Assembly: GCF_004402485.1 (NCBI RefSeq)
Contig: NZ_SOFG01000023.1
Coordinates: 1 to 64,000, forward strand
Direction of reading: 5' to 3'
Source: Cryobacterium algoricola
GTDB lineage: Bacteria > Actinomycetota > Actinomycetes > Actinomycetales > Microbacteriaceae
DNA length: 64,000 bases
Shown here: positions 8,304 to 18,103 of the stretch, piece by piece
Position numbering within the stretch: position 1 is the stretch's first letter
Layout of the letters: every line of letters starts with the position of its first letter
Translations under genes and position numbers: made by a program
The notes under the pieces: model-generated
The model's database searches: none
What the model was told of the DNA's origin: nothing
What the model saw: the letters and a program-made list of their open reading frames with translations, nothing else

Positions 8304-9602
8304 ATGTCCGACAACCCGTCAGCCGCCGAGACCTCCCTGGCGGGGCATCCCGGGCACGGTCCGTTGCAGCGCAAGGTTGTCGGGGTGCTCGTCGCGGGGC
8401 AGATTCTCGGTGGAATCGGCATGGGGGCGACCCTCTCCCTCGGCGCCCTGCTCGCGGCTCAGCTGTCCGGGTCGCCCTCGTGGTCGGGCATGGCCGCGAC
8501 GATGAGCACTCTCGGTGCGGCACTCGTGGCCGTGCCCCTCGCGAGGCTCGCCCGAGCCAGGGGGCGACGGCTCTCCCTCGCGACCGGTTCACTGGTCGCC
8601 GGCGTCGGCGCCGTGCTCGCGATCACCGCGGTCTCCCTCAACGTCTTCGCACTCCTGCTCCTGGCCTTGATGCTGCTCGGCGCCGGATCGGCCGCCAATC
8701 TGCAGGCCCGGTTCGCCGCCACCGACCTGGCAAGCCGCGCCTTCCGGGCCCGTGACCTCTCCATCGTGGTCTGGTCGACGACGATCGGCGCGGTCCTCGG
8801 ACCGAACCTGTTCGGACCCGGCGAGGTCGTCGGCGCTTATCTGGGCCTGCCGCCGATGACCGGGGCCTTCGCGTTCTCCCTGGTCGCCACGGTCGGCGCC
8901 GCCATCGTGTACACGATCGGGCTACGACCCGACCCGCTCCTGACCGCCCTCGCCGCACGGGGAACGGACGCGGCAGCGCCCCGGCCTCGCGGCGGCCTGG
9001 TCATCCTGCGCTCCACAGCCTCCGCCCGTTACGCCGTCGCCGTGATCGCACTGAGCCACGCCACGATGGTCGCCCTGATGTCGATGGCTCCCGTGCACCT
9101 GCGCGAGCACGGCGCCACTCTATCCGTCGTCGGCCTCACGATCAGCCTCCACGTCGCCGGGATGTACGCCCTCTCCCCCGTGTTCGGCTGGCTTGCCGAC
9201 CGGGTGGGACGGCTGCCCGTCATCCTCGTCGGCCAGGGCCTCCTGTTGTCGTCGCTCACACTCTTCTGGCTCGCCGGAGACTCGAGCAGCGCCATGACGA
9301 CCGGCCTGATCCTGCTCGGCCTCGGTTGGTCGGCATCCGTCGTCGCGGGCTCGGCCCTCATCGGTGAGGCGGTCGGCCTGAACGACCGGGCGGCCCTGCA
9401 GGGCTTCTCGGACCTGTCGATGAACGCGGCCGGCGCCCTCGGCGGAGCCCTGGCGGGGCTAGTGCTCGGTGCCGTCGGTTACTCCGGGCTCGGCCTGTCC
9501 ACCATGGTCCTGGTGGGAGTTGTCGTCGTCTGGTCCGTCTCTCGGGCGGCCAGATCCATCCGACGCGGAAGACCGGCACAGCCTGGTGAATCGGTCGGCT
9601 AG
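8304..9602 (+). CDS. major facilitator superfamily transporter
   Basis: 432 residues with about twelve hydrophobic helices arranged as two six-helix halves. An ARARGRRLSL segment follows helix 2, and the corresponding FGWLADRVGRLPVI loop (MFS motif A, D-x-x-G-R-[KR]-type) is in the second half. The ribosome site is GGAAGGACCCC before the ATG. The type resembles drug or small-molecule exporters, but the substrate is not predictable. The inverted repeat 30 bp upstream may be its operator. Confidence 0.85.
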   Translation: MSDNPSAAETSLAGHPGHGPLQRKVVGVLVAGQILGGIGMGATLSLGALLAAQLSGSPSWSGMAATMSTLGAALVAVPLARLARARGRRLSLATGSLVAGVGAVLAITAVSLNVFALLLLALMLLGAGSAANLQARFAATDLASRAFRARDLSIVVWSTTIGAVLGPNLFGPGEVVGAYLGLPPMTGAFAFSLVATVGAAIVYTIGLRPDPLLTALAARGTDAAAPRPRGGLVILRSTASARYAVAVIALSHATMVALMSMAPVHLREHGATLSVVGLTISLHVAGMYALSPVFGWLADRVGRLPVILVGQGLLLSSLTLFWLAGDSSSAMTTGLILLGLGWSASVVAGSALIGEAVGLNDRAALQGFSDLSMNAAGALGGALAGLVLGAVGYSGLGLSTMVLVGVVVVWSVSRAARSIRRGRPAQPGESVG

Positions 9603-9653
9603 GGTCGAATCATCGTTCGGTGCACCGCTGGCGAGTGAAAGTCAGGTTGTCCG

Positions 9654-10250
9654 ATGAGTGTCGTCTCTGTGTCCGAACCCATGCCCGTCCCCGTGAAGCT
9701 TGCGGATCCGGGAGCGCTCGGGCTGGGCGCCTTCGCACTCACCACCTTCGTGCTGAGCCTCGCTAACACCGGCTGGGTGCCGGCGGCCGGTGCCTCCGTG
9801 CTGGCCGTTGCGCTCTTCTACGGCGGATTGGCGCAGTTCGCGGCCGGAATGTGGGAGTTCGCCAGAGGTAATACCTTCGCTGCGACGGCATTCACCTCGT
9901 TTGGGGCCTTTTGGCTGTCGTTCTGGTGGCTCGAGACCAACCCGGCCGTCGCCCAGCAGGCGGGACCGAGCGGAGTGGGTACCTATCTGCTGGCCTGGGC
10001 CATCTTCACCGCGTACATGACGATTGCAGCGGTGAAGACCAATCGGGTCACACTCGCCGTGTTCGCGTTGCTCACCATCACTTTCCTCGCCCTGGCGATC
10101 GGCGCCTTCACGGGACTCGGCGGCATCAGCCAGGCGGGCGGATGGCTCGGCCTCGCGACGGCACTAGCCGCCTGGTACGGTTCGGCGGCCACCGTCGTGA
10201 ACGCGACCTGGGGACGCGCCGTGTTCCCGGTGGGTGCTTTCCGCTCTTAA
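9654..10250 (+). CDS. GPR1/FUN34/YaaH (SatP) family acetate/succinate-type permease
   Basis: 198 residues with six predicted membrane helices. The family signature N-P-(A/V)-P-(L/F)-G-L appears as DPGALGL at the first helix, and the FYGGLAQFAAGMWEF segment is very characteristic. The family moves acetate, succinate or related monocarboxylates with protons. Its TAA stop overlaps by 4 nt the stop of the convergent gene at 10247. The degenerate signature leaves the substrate open. Confidence 0.88.
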   Translation: MSVVSVSEPMPVPVKLADPGALGLGAFALTTFVLSLANTGWVPAAGASVLAVALFYGGLAQFAAGMWEFARGNTFAATAFTSFGAFWLSFWWLETNPAVAQQAGPSGVGTYLLAWAIFTAYMTIAAVKTNRVTLAVFALLTITFLALAIGAFTGLGGISQAGGWLGLATALAAWYGSAATVVNATWGRAVFPVGAFRS

Positions 10251-11341
10251 AAACCGGAGGGTTCCCCCACCGTGACCGCGGGCAGCTCGGCGGTCACCCT
10301 CGCGTCGGATCGCAGAGACGAATACCCGTCCGCCCAGCTTCCGAGCAGATGCGCCGACTGACGGTCATCGAGGGACAGGAACACGCTCGCTCCGAACATG
10401 ATGTCGCCGACCGCCTCCGGGTCGTCTTCGGCGAGAGAACCAGCCAGATCCCGGCAGGCCGACTGCTCACGTGCAAAGCCGGATTCGACGTGTACATCGA
10501 AGTACCGGGCCACGCTGTCGTCAAAACCGAGTCGCTGGAATCCATCGGAGTACAAGCGGCTGGGAATCGTCGAGGTCATCTCGAACGCGGCCAGGTGCCC
10601 GACGAGCGCGCCGCGGAGGCGCCGGTTGAGCCCGAACATCGAGATCGCGTTGAGGGAAGCGAGCGTGATGGCCGGGACGGTGTCGATGGATGCGTCGTAG
10701 TCTCCCTCGAGCCCCGCCGACAGCAGGGCGGTCTCGAACAGAACCGAATGCATCCGCTCGACCCGCTCGTCACCGTATTCATCGGCGAGGATTTCGATGA
10801 GTGCAGACTTGGACCGGCCGGACAGACGCGGGATCCCCCAGGCGTACGGATCCGCCTCCCGGAGCGCGTAGACCGAGCGATGCACGAGGAACTCGATAGC
10901 TTGCTGCCGGGAGGCCGCGCGCGCCACGAACAGTGCCAGGCCGGGGTTGTGCTCGTGCCCGGTCAGGGTGAACAGTGCACGGGCGACGTCGTCACGGGTC
11001 GCCGCGGGGAGTGGCGGCCGCGGCGCCGAGCCCCGCAGGGCAGCCTCAAAACCGCGCTCGAGGACGACGCGTGCGGCCAGGATGTCGGGGTGCCATTCCC
11101 ACTCCTCGTCGCCCGGAACAACACCGTCGTAGTGCAGGCGGTAGAGCAGGAACAGAGTCAGCTGCAGGTCGTCGTCGACCAGGATGTCCGGGGCGCGTCC
11201 GAGGGCGCCTGCGGCCAGCGCCTCGAACCCGTCGAGGACGGTCCCTCCGCGTTCGGTGCGCCCGGAGAGTGCGGCGAGGAGCCGTTCGCTGACCGGGCCA
11301 CGAGCCGACAGGGTCGCGGGAGCAAAGGTGGAGTGGAGCAT
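10247..11341 (-). CDS. iron-containing redox enzyme family protein (heme-oxygenase-like diiron oxidase fold)
   Basis: 364 residues from the ATG at 11341, chosen because CGAGG lies 6-8 nt before it; the open frame extends to 11449. The sequence is all-helical with Glu/His-containing segments (HLAAFEMTS, YFDVHVESG) that fit the heme-oxygenase-like diiron oxidase superfamily. Characterised members act in N-oxygenation, decarboxylation or C-C cleavage, but no specific reaction can be claimed. It converges with the SatP-like permease gene and overlaps its stop codon. No biosynthetic partner genes are adjacent. Confidence 0.6.
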   Translation of the reverse strand: MLHSTFAPATLSARGPVSERLLAALSGRTERGGTVLDGFEALAAGALGRAPDILVDDDLQLTLFLLYRLHYDGVVPGDEEWEWHPDILAARVVLERGFEAALRGSAPRPPLPAATRDDVARALFTLTGHEHNPGLALFVARAASRQQAIEFLVHRSVYALREADPYAWGIPRLSGRSKSALIEILADEYGDERVERMHSVLFETALLSAGLEGDYDASIDTVPAITLASLNAISMFGLNRRLRGALVGHLAAFEMTSTIPSRLYSDGFQRLGFDDSVARYFDVHVESGFAREQSACRDLAGSLAEDDPEAVGDIMFGASVFLSLDDRQSAHLLGSWADGYSSLRSDARVTAELPAVTVGEPSGF

Positions 11342-11585
11342 GATGCCTCGTTCCAGTACTGCGATCGAGTCGCGAAGGCGTGCCGACGCGACGATTCGAA
11401 CGACCTCCACCGAAGAGAGGGGGCAGGCGTGGACTGTCCACCGGTTCAAGATTGGAAACAGTCACTAGTAAGACGTGCCTCGATGGCGAATCGTCACGAT
11501 CGCAGTGGATGTTGGTATTGAATGCCATACTCCGGCGACGGCTGGAGATGTCCGGAAAGCCGCAACAATGTCTTAGGTTGAGATC

Positions 11586-12629
11586 ATGAAGCCGTTCGAT
11601 CGCGATCCCAGCTCTGATCGGGACAAAATCGAAGACCTGCTGCGTCAGGAGGCAGACGTCCCCGTCGAGACAAGCCACACGCGGTGGACTCGTCGCCTGG
11701 GCGCCGCCGCTGCCGTCATCGTTGTCCTGGCCGTGATCGGTGTCGTGTGCGTGGGTCTCCCGATCGTCTTGACCACGGGTGGAACGGCCGTCACGCGAGC
11801 ATTCGTCCCCGATTCCACGTCCTCGCTGTCCAGGCTCAGCGAGGCACTCGGTACGATTCCCGGTATCGCCTCCGTGGGCGAGGCCCACTCGAGCGCGGGC
11901 GACCTATCCTTTCGAAACAACGGCTTCCTGACCGTCACCGCCGTACCGGGACTCACGGACACGGCAGTGGACGACCTGGCCGCGCACGTTTCCCAGGCCC
12001 TCGCCGGCGTCCAGCTCAGTTCCGACTCGCGGCTGATGGTCCGGCTCGACGTCGATCGGCTGAACGTCGGTATCTCCCAGGAGGGTGCACTGAATGAGCC
12101 CCGGCTGAGGCTCGCCCGACTGGTGCTGGCCCTCGACGGCGTCTCCCGCGTCACAGTCTCGTGGCGGGACCAGGACGATGACCTCATCTACGACACGAGC
12201 AACGCCAACCTTGATGTCACTGTCATCTCCTCCGGTCTGCCGGCCGTGGAACTGGCCGCACGCTCGGCGCGGGTCGCGCGCACGGTCCTGGCGGATGCGT
12301 CGGTGACGACCACCCTCCCCGGTCCCACGATCCGGCGCGAGGCATACTCACCCGACCGGACCCCGGACGACGGGACGAACGGGTCCCGGACCGTCCTGCT
12401 CGAGTCCGACGGTGGTTCCCTCACCCGGGCACTCGCCCTGGCCACCGCCCTCGACAGTCGCAACGACATCGTCGGATATTCCGTGTCCGGCACATACGCT
12501 CAGATCGTCTTCCGTGCCGGCACCGATCCCGCTCTCGCCGTGGCTCAACTCGACCTCTCGCACTGGGCCCGCGTCCGCACCTTCGTCGAGGGCGCCTCCG
12601 GCGAATGGTCGCTTCACGACTTTCCGTGA
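11586..12629 (+). CDS. uncharacterised single-pass membrane protein
   Basis: 347 residues. A charged cytoplasmic N-terminus (about 1-35) leads into one hydrophobic helix (about residues 39-63), and the remaining ~280 residues are predicted extracytoplasmic. That part is rich in small and acidic residues, with no motif I recognise. The layout resembles actinobacterial membrane-anchored proteins of unknown role. It stands alone between a divergent oxidase-like gene and the sulP remnant. Confidence 0.7.
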   Translation: MKPFDRDPSSDRDKIEDLLRQEADVPVETSHTRWTRRLGAAAAVIVVLAVIGVVCVGLPIVLTTGGTAVTRAFVPDSTSSLSRLSEALGTIPGIASVGEAHSSAGDLSFRNNGFLTVTAVPGLTDTAVDDLAAHVSQALAGVQLSSDSRLMVRLDVDRLNVGISQEGALNEPRLRLARLVLALDGVSRVTVSWRDQDDDLIYDTSNANLDVTVISSGLPAVELAARSARVARTVLADASVTTTLPGPTIRREAYSPDRTPDDGTNGSRTVLLESDGGSLTRALALATALDSRNDIVGYSVSGTYAQIVFRAGTDPALAVAQLDLSHWARVRTFVEGASGEWSLHDFP

Positions 12630-12690
12630 ACCGGTGACCACAGCAGGGGGCGGTACACCCGACCCGGAGCGTCGACGAGATCGCTCGACC

Positions 12691-14266
12691 GGAGCCGGCG
12701 CGGGACTAGTATGCCCTCGACGGATCGGCTCGGTCGCGGGCGGTCTCTCCTCGAGCACCCGGCTCATGGTCATCACGACGACAAGCGCGTCTGCGCTGGC
12801 GGCCGGTTCTGCCGTCGCCGCTGTTCCCGAGGCGGATCGATCCCGCGCGCTGTTCCTGCTCACCCTCATCGCCGGAATTCTGATGATCGCCGCCGGTGTC
12901 GCCCGACTCGGCCGATACACCCGCTTCGTGCCGCACTCGGTCATGGTCGGGTTCCTGTCCGGTATCGGTGCGAATATCATTTTCGGGCAGATTCCCGACC
13001 TCTTCGGCGCGCAGGCGACGGGGCAGTTCGCACTGGCTAAGACGTGAGACGTCATCATCCACCCCGGCCTCGTCGATCTCCCGACGACGGTCGCCGGACT
13101 GGCCGCGCTGCTTCTGCTTGTGGTCCTGGGCCGCACCCGACTCGGGTCGGTGTCCGCGCTGATCGCGCTTGTGCTCCCGAGCATCGCCATCTTCGTCTGG
13201 GGTTCCGGGTCCATTCCCCTGGTGAGCGACGTCGGTGCGATTCCGCCAGGTCTCCCCCTTCCGAGCCTGCCGCGCCTCGGCGACTTCACGTTCGGCCTGG
13301 CCACAGGTGCGTTCTCCGTCGCCGCTCTCGTCCTCATCCAGGGCGCAGGGGTGAGCGAAGCGGCGCCGAATCCGGACGGAACCCCGTCGAATCCGAACAG
13401 GGACTTCATCGCCGAGGGCGTCGGCAACCTCGCGTCCGGCCTGTTCAGGGGGCAGCCCGTCGGCGGGTCGGTCGGCCAGACCGCCCTCAATGTCGCGTCC
13501 GGTGCGCGGGGCCGGTGGGCCGCCATCTTCTCTGGTCTGTGGATGGCCCTGATCATCGTGGCATTTCGGGGCTCGTCGGGAGCGTGGTCATGTCGACCCT
13601 TGCCGCCGTGCTGATCTACGCCGCGGTCGGTTCCTTTCGAACCGGATCGCTCAGAGCGATTCTGCGCACGGGCCGCATCTCCCAGATCGCCGTGATCACG
13701 ACATTCATCGCGACCCTGTTGCTCCCGGTCGCCGCCGCGGTGGGTATCGGCATCGCCCTCGCACTGCTCATGCAGTTGAATCAGGAGGCGCTCGACTTGC
13801 GGGTGGTCGAATGGGTACCCGACTCGAGCGGGCGATTCTTCGAGCGTCCGGCTCCGAAGGTGCTCGCCTCCCGGCGCGCCGTCGTTCTCGACATCTACGG
13901 CAGCCTCTACTACGCGGGAGCGCGCACGCTCCAGGCGCGGCTCCCCGATCCGGCGCCGCGCGGCACCCGGCCGTGGTGATCCGGCTCCGCGGGCGTGCCA
14001 CGCTCGGATCGACGTCCTTCGCCGTGCTCTCCGACTCCTCGGCCCGGCTCGCCGCCGTCGGTGGCCGCCTGTTCCTCAGCGGCATCGACCCCGGTGTTCT
14101 CCGCCAGCTGCGCAGCAACCGCACGGTGGAGGAATCCGGGCATGTCGAGATCTTCGAAGCGACCGAGCGGGTCGGCGAGTCGAGCCTCACCGCCTACCGC
14201 GCCGCGGAGGCCTGGCTGGCGGGGCTCGATGACGAGGCGCCCGCCGCTGACGACGCCGGATCCTGA
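12691..14266 (+). pseudogene. degraded SulP-family sulfate permease with STAS domain
   Basis: Homology to SulP anion transporters runs through three frames. Frame 1 begins inside the transporter (VAGGLSSSTRLMVITTT), so about the first 50 residues are missing, and it hits TGA at 13045-13047 inside ALAKT*DVIIHPGLVD. The family normally has Trp there, and TGG to TGA is one change. The same frame continues to about 13564, where a single-base loss shifts coding to frame 3 (SGLVGSVVMSTLAAVLIY). A second shift near 13951-13958 moves the STAS domain into frame 2 (HPAVVIRLRGRATLGSTSF) to the stop at 14266. Truncation plus one nonsense and two frameshift changes make a functional product very unlikely unless the assembly is wrong. 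Confidence 0.88.
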
Positions 14267-14300
14267 GCGCCGGTCACGCGCGCGGCCGCACCGGCAGCGC

Positions 14301-16241
14301 TCATGCCCGAGCCGTCCCGCGGCCGGGGAGGGCGACAGGGAGCCAGACGCGCATCGTGGACGGGCCACGGTTCGCCCAGGCACAGTAGGGAATGAGTTCC
14401 ACGTCGTAGCCCACATTCCCGGTGCCTGCCCACGCGCCGTCGGAATAGGGCCAGTCGGGTTTCGGGATCCCCGTGGACACCAGGTGCGCACGCACCCCCC
14501 TCGCCGTTTCGGTGAGGTCGGCACCGTCGTCGAGGAGGATTCCGGCCAGCGCCCGCCCATCCGGCAGGTCGGTGGATTCGAGGCACATCACGAGTGGGCC
14601 GCGCTCGACGGCCACCGTTCCACGAACAGCGTCGATCGACGGATGCGGCCGCGTGAGTCTCGGAGTCATCGGCAGGTGGAGTGTCATTTCGTCCCCGGCG
14701 CGGAAGACGCGCGAGACCGTGATCGTCGCCCCGGAACCCGGGACGGGTATCCCGTTGACGTGCACGACCGCGCGGCCGACGGCCCACGCGGGAATGCGGA
14801 AGGAGACGGAGGCCGCGGCATCCGGTGCCTCACGGATGAGCACGGAGACGGCGCCGTCGAACGGGTATCCCGTTCGCACGCCGAGGGAGATCGATCCCGT
14901 TTCGATCCGGGTCGACACGTCATAGTCGCCGTACTGGTGCAGTTGCACTCCGGTGCCCGTCTTGGTCGCGAAGTACAGGTTCACACTGGCCAGGGTGCGG
15001 GCGATGTTGGTCGGGCAGCAGGACACCTCGAACCAGGGCGCGCGCAGGCTCGATTGGGCGCGCACGCTGATCTCGTCTTCCTCCGGCACGGTACCGTCCA
15101 CGCGCTGGTGCAGTGTGTTGGTGTAGTAGAAGGCCCGGCCGTCCTCGCGAGGCGAAGCCAGGATGTTGTTGAGCAGTGTGCGCTCGATCAGGTCTGCGTA
15201 CTGCGCATCCCCGGTCTGCAACAGGAGACGCCAGCTCAACATCACCGAAGCGATGCCGGCGCACGTTTCGGCGTACGCCCGGTCCGGAGGTAACTCATAG
15301 TCCTCGCCGAAGGCCTCGTCCAGGTGATGCGAACCGACGCCGCCCGTGATGTAGGTTCGCCGGGCGACGGTGTTCTCCCACTGGGTGGCGACCGCCCCGG
15401 CGAGCGCCACGTCGCCGGTCTCGACGGCGACGTCGAGGGCCCCGGAGGCAAGGTAGAGCGCCCGCACGGCATGACCGCGGAGCACAGTGGCGTCCCGCAC
15501 CGGCAGGTCGTCGAGGAAGTACTCCGCGCCGAACCGATCGGCCTTCAGTAGTCCGCGCCCGCGCCGCTCGACGAAGATACCCGCGAGCTCGAGGTAGCGT
15601 GCGTCGCCGGTGGCGCGGGAGAATTCGACGAGAGCGACCTCGATCTCCGGGTGGCCGCACACCGCGTCGCGGCCGTCTGGACCGAACTCGGTGTAGACGT
15701 GGTCGGCCAGCCGCCTGGCGACCTGAACGAGCTCATCGTCGCAACCGGACCGCAGCCGCGCCACAGCGGCCTGGATGAGGTGACCGAAGCAGTAGAGCTC
15801 GTGACCCCATTCGAGGTTCGAATAGCGCCGTGGTTGACCGGCGCGCCCGAAGCTGGTGTGCAGGTAACCGTCGGGCTCCTGCGCGGCCTCGACGCGGGCG
15901 ACGAGGGTCCGATACCTGGATTCGAGGGCATCGTCCGGCTTCCGTCCGAGTTCCCAGGCCAGCGCCTCGAGCAGCTTGTACACTTCGGAATCCACGAACT
16001 CGATTCCGGAATGGTCGGTCCCCAGCGTGCCGAGGGCGGCACGATCGAAGTTCCCGATCCAGCCGATCCGCTCCATCCACCGCTCGCAGTGACCGAGGAT
16101 GACCTCGGAATTGAGTTCCTGCTTCTCCCGCCAGAACCCCCCGGTGAGCGACACCTCGTCTGGTCCGAGTGCCTGGAGAGCGCCCGTTGACGGCTGGACG
16201 GGACCGCCGCGGAGTGTCGGTGGTGCGATGCGAGACGGCAT
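14301..16241 (-). CDS. GH127 beta-L-arabinofuranosidase
   Basis: 646 residues of the GH127 (former DUF1680) family, which releases L-arabinose from beta-L-arabinofuranosides such as those on plant hydroxyproline-rich glycoproteins. The zinc/nucleophile residues are present: Glu325 and Cys327 in AETCAGIA, and Cys408-Cys409 in EVSCCPTN, corresponding to the Glu/Cys3 zinc site with a catalytic cysteine in the characterised Bifidobacterium enzyme. No signal peptide is seen, so it should act inside the cell on imported oligosaccharides. It is the last gene of a five-gene minus-strand operon, 15 bp after the GH63-like gene. Confidence 0.92.
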   Translation of the reverse strand: MPSRIAPPTLRGGPVQPSTGALQALGPDEVSLTGGFWREKQELNSEVILGHCERWMERIGWIGNFDRAALGTLGTDHSGIEFVDSEVYKLLEALAWELGRKPDDALESRYRTLVARVEAAQEPDGYLHTSFGRAGQPRRYSNLEWGHELYCFGHLIQAAVARLRSGCDDELVQVARRLADHVYTEFGPDGRDAVCGHPEIEVALVEFSRATGDARYLELAGIFVERRGRGLLKADRFGAEYFLDDLPVRDATVLRGHAVRALYLASGALDVAVETGDVALAGAVATQWENTVARRTYITGGVGSHHLDEAFGEDYELPPDRAYAETCAGIASVMLSWRLLLQTGDAQYADLIERTLLNNILASPREDGRAFYYTNTLHQRVDGTVPEEDEISVRAQSSLRAPWFEVSCCPTNIARTLASVNLYFATKTGTGVQLHQYGDYDVSTRIETGSISLGVRTGYPFDGAVSVLIREAPDAAASVSFRIPAWAVGRAVVHVNGIPVPGSGATITVSRVFRAGDEMTLHLPMTPRLTRPHPSIDAVRGTVAVERGPLVMCLESTDLPDGRALAGILLDDGADLTETARGVRAHLVSTGIPKPDWPYSDGAWAGTGNVGYDVELIPYCAWANRGPSTMRVWLPVALPGRGTARA

Positions 16242-16256
16242 GTTTCTCTCTTTCGG

Positions 16257-17993
16257 TCAGCTGTCGGACGCTCGGATGAGCGCTTCCTGCGCGAGCAGGA
16301 GGTAGGAACTCGCGGTCCAGGTGTACGCCCGGTCGCGGAGGCCCTCACCGGTCTGTGCGTCGAAATTCTCCGCGAAGCCCGATTTTTCACACAGGCGGCG
16401 GAAGCGCGCGCTGACGGTGTCGGCCAGGGTCACGAAACCGGCACGCCGGAGCCCGTCCTCGACGATGACCGTGGACGGCGCCCAGATCGGACCTCGCCAG
16501 TACCCGTCGGGCTCATAGTTCGGCGACGAGGGAAGCTCGGTCGCGGGGCCCCACAGGGTGAGGTGACCGGCGATGGAGGCCGCCACACGTTCCCGCACCT
16601 CGACGGGCAGGAATTCGGCCGCGACGAGTGCCAGGAGGTTGAGCAGGCTCGTCGTGGAGCTCGTCCGGCCGCTCAGCGGAGCACGGGCGATGAAGGTGTC
16701 GCCGTCCCACAACTCGGCGAGCAGGGCCGCTGCCATCGCATCGCGTTCGGCACGCCGGGTCGCCCCGGCGTCCAGGCCCAGTTCGTCGGCGAGTCTCGCG
16801 AGCGTGTCGAGCTGCAGTACCAGAAAGGCGGCGAGGTCCGGCGCCTCGATGACCCTGTCGCTGTCGAAGGTCGAAGAATTGTCCCAGCCACTGTCGTTGC
16901 CGTGCTGATAGTGCGCAAGCTCGTGTCCGGCAATGCGGCGCGAATCCAGCCAGAAGTCCGTCCATGCCGAGAGTTCGTCGTAGACGTTCGTGAGGTCTTC
17001 CGGTGACAGAACTCCGGGCATCCGCTGACGCAGCTTGTCGAACGCCCAACCGTGGATGGGAGGCTTCACGAAGTTGTAGAGGATCTCGGAGTGGGTGACC
17101 GAATCGGGCAGTGCCCCGGACGCGTCCTGGTGGTCGAAGATGAGCCGGAACTGCGCCAGTGCCGCGGCCGGGTCGCCCGGAGCAAGCGCCAGTGCGTTGA
17201 AACAGTGGTCCCAGCTCCACACCTTGTCCATCCAATGCATCGACATCAGAATCGATTCCTGCCGGAGGAAACCGAGCGGTCGAACCGTCGCCGACCACAT
17301 CACGTAGGCGGCAAGGGCTGCCGCGGGCGTCCGCGCGTCCCTCCAGCCGGCGAGCCGGTCGAGGTAGGCGGAGAAGTCCCGGGCGGTGGCGCGTTCGACG
17401 TCGGTGAAGCCGAGCAGGGGGAGGTAGCTCGGTCGTGCCGATTCGAATTCCTCGATCGCAACCTCCCAGCCGTCGTCCCCTGATGCGACCGCATCCCGGA
17501 CGTGGACGCCGAGGGCCTCGGCGCCCACCAGGTCCAGGTCGCCCTTCAGGCTCGTGACACGGTATCGACGCCCGGTTTCGTACGACGTGAAGACGGCGGC
17601 ACCGTCGATCGGATCGCGAAAGAGATACGTGCCCGTGAACGGCGTCAGGCCGGTCGATGCGTCCCCGATTCTGAGGCTGATTCCCCGTCCACGGATGCGC
17701 AGGCAGGTAACTCCGTCGAAGGCCGCGTCGATCTCGCCGTCCGACGCGGTCCAGGTCAGGAGGGAGGGTGACGCCGTGATGGTCGACTCGGTTCGCGTTC
17801 CGTCGGTCTCCGGAATGAGGACGAAGACCGCGTGCATTCCGGTCTGGTGCGAGACCAGGTGCACGTCCTCCGCGGTGGTGTGCAGGGCCACGACCGGCGA
17901 GAGGTCGAACCAGGCGCCTTTCGTGCTGAACGGGATGTCGCGGACATCGAAGGTGAGCGCCTGCGCTGTCTGGGGCTGGACGGTGGTGGTCAT
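16257..17993 (-). CDS. GH63/MGH1-like (alpha/alpha)6 glycoside hydrolase
   Basis: 578 residues from the ATG at 17993, preceded by GAAAGG. The open frame runs on to 18902, but that extension is a shadow of the permease gene. The first ~200 residues form a beta-rich domain. The rest is an (alpha/alpha)6 barrel with WSWDHCFNALAL and GYWRGPIWAPS, motifs shared by GH63 and mannosylglycerate-hydrolase-like enzymes (catalytic Asp in WDHCF is likely). No export signal is visible. It lies between an ABC importer and GH127, so it probably cleaves the same imported oligosaccharide. Linkage and substrate are unknown. Confidence 0.78.
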   Translation of the reverse strand: MTTTVQPQTAQALTFDVRDIPFSTKGAWFDLSPVVALHTTAEDVHLVSHQTGMHAVFVLIPETDGTRTESTITASPSLLTWTASDGEIDAAFDGVTCLRIRGRGISLRIGDASTGLTPFTGTYLFRDPIDGAAVFTSYETGRRYRVTSLKGDLDLVGAEALGVHVRDAVASGDDGWEVAIEEFESARPSYLPLLGFTDVERATARDFSAYLDRLAGWRDARTPAAALAAYVMWSATVRPLGFLRQESILMSMHWMDKVWSWDHCFNALALAPGDPAAALAQFRLIFDHQDASGALPDSVTHSEILYNFVKPPIHGWAFDKLRQRMPGVLSPEDLTNVYDELSAWTDFWLDSRRIAGHELAHYQHGNDSGWDNSSTFDSDRVIEAPDLAAFLVLQLDTLARLADELGLDAGATRRAERDAMAAALLAELWDGDTFIARAPLSGRTSSTTSLLNLLALVAAEFLPVEVRERVAASIAGHLTLWGPATELPSSPNYEPDGYWRGPIWAPSTVIVEDGLRRAGFVTLADTVSARFRRLCEKSGFAENFDAQTGEGLRDRAYTWTASSYLLLAQEALIRASDS

Positions 17994-18103
17994 GCTGAGC
18001 CTTTCGGTAGGTACCCGGCGTCGGGCCGATACGGGCGCGGCGGCACGCCCGGGCGCTCGCGTCGCCGTCGAGGCGAGCGAGGGGCCCGGAGCGTGCCGGT
18101 TGA

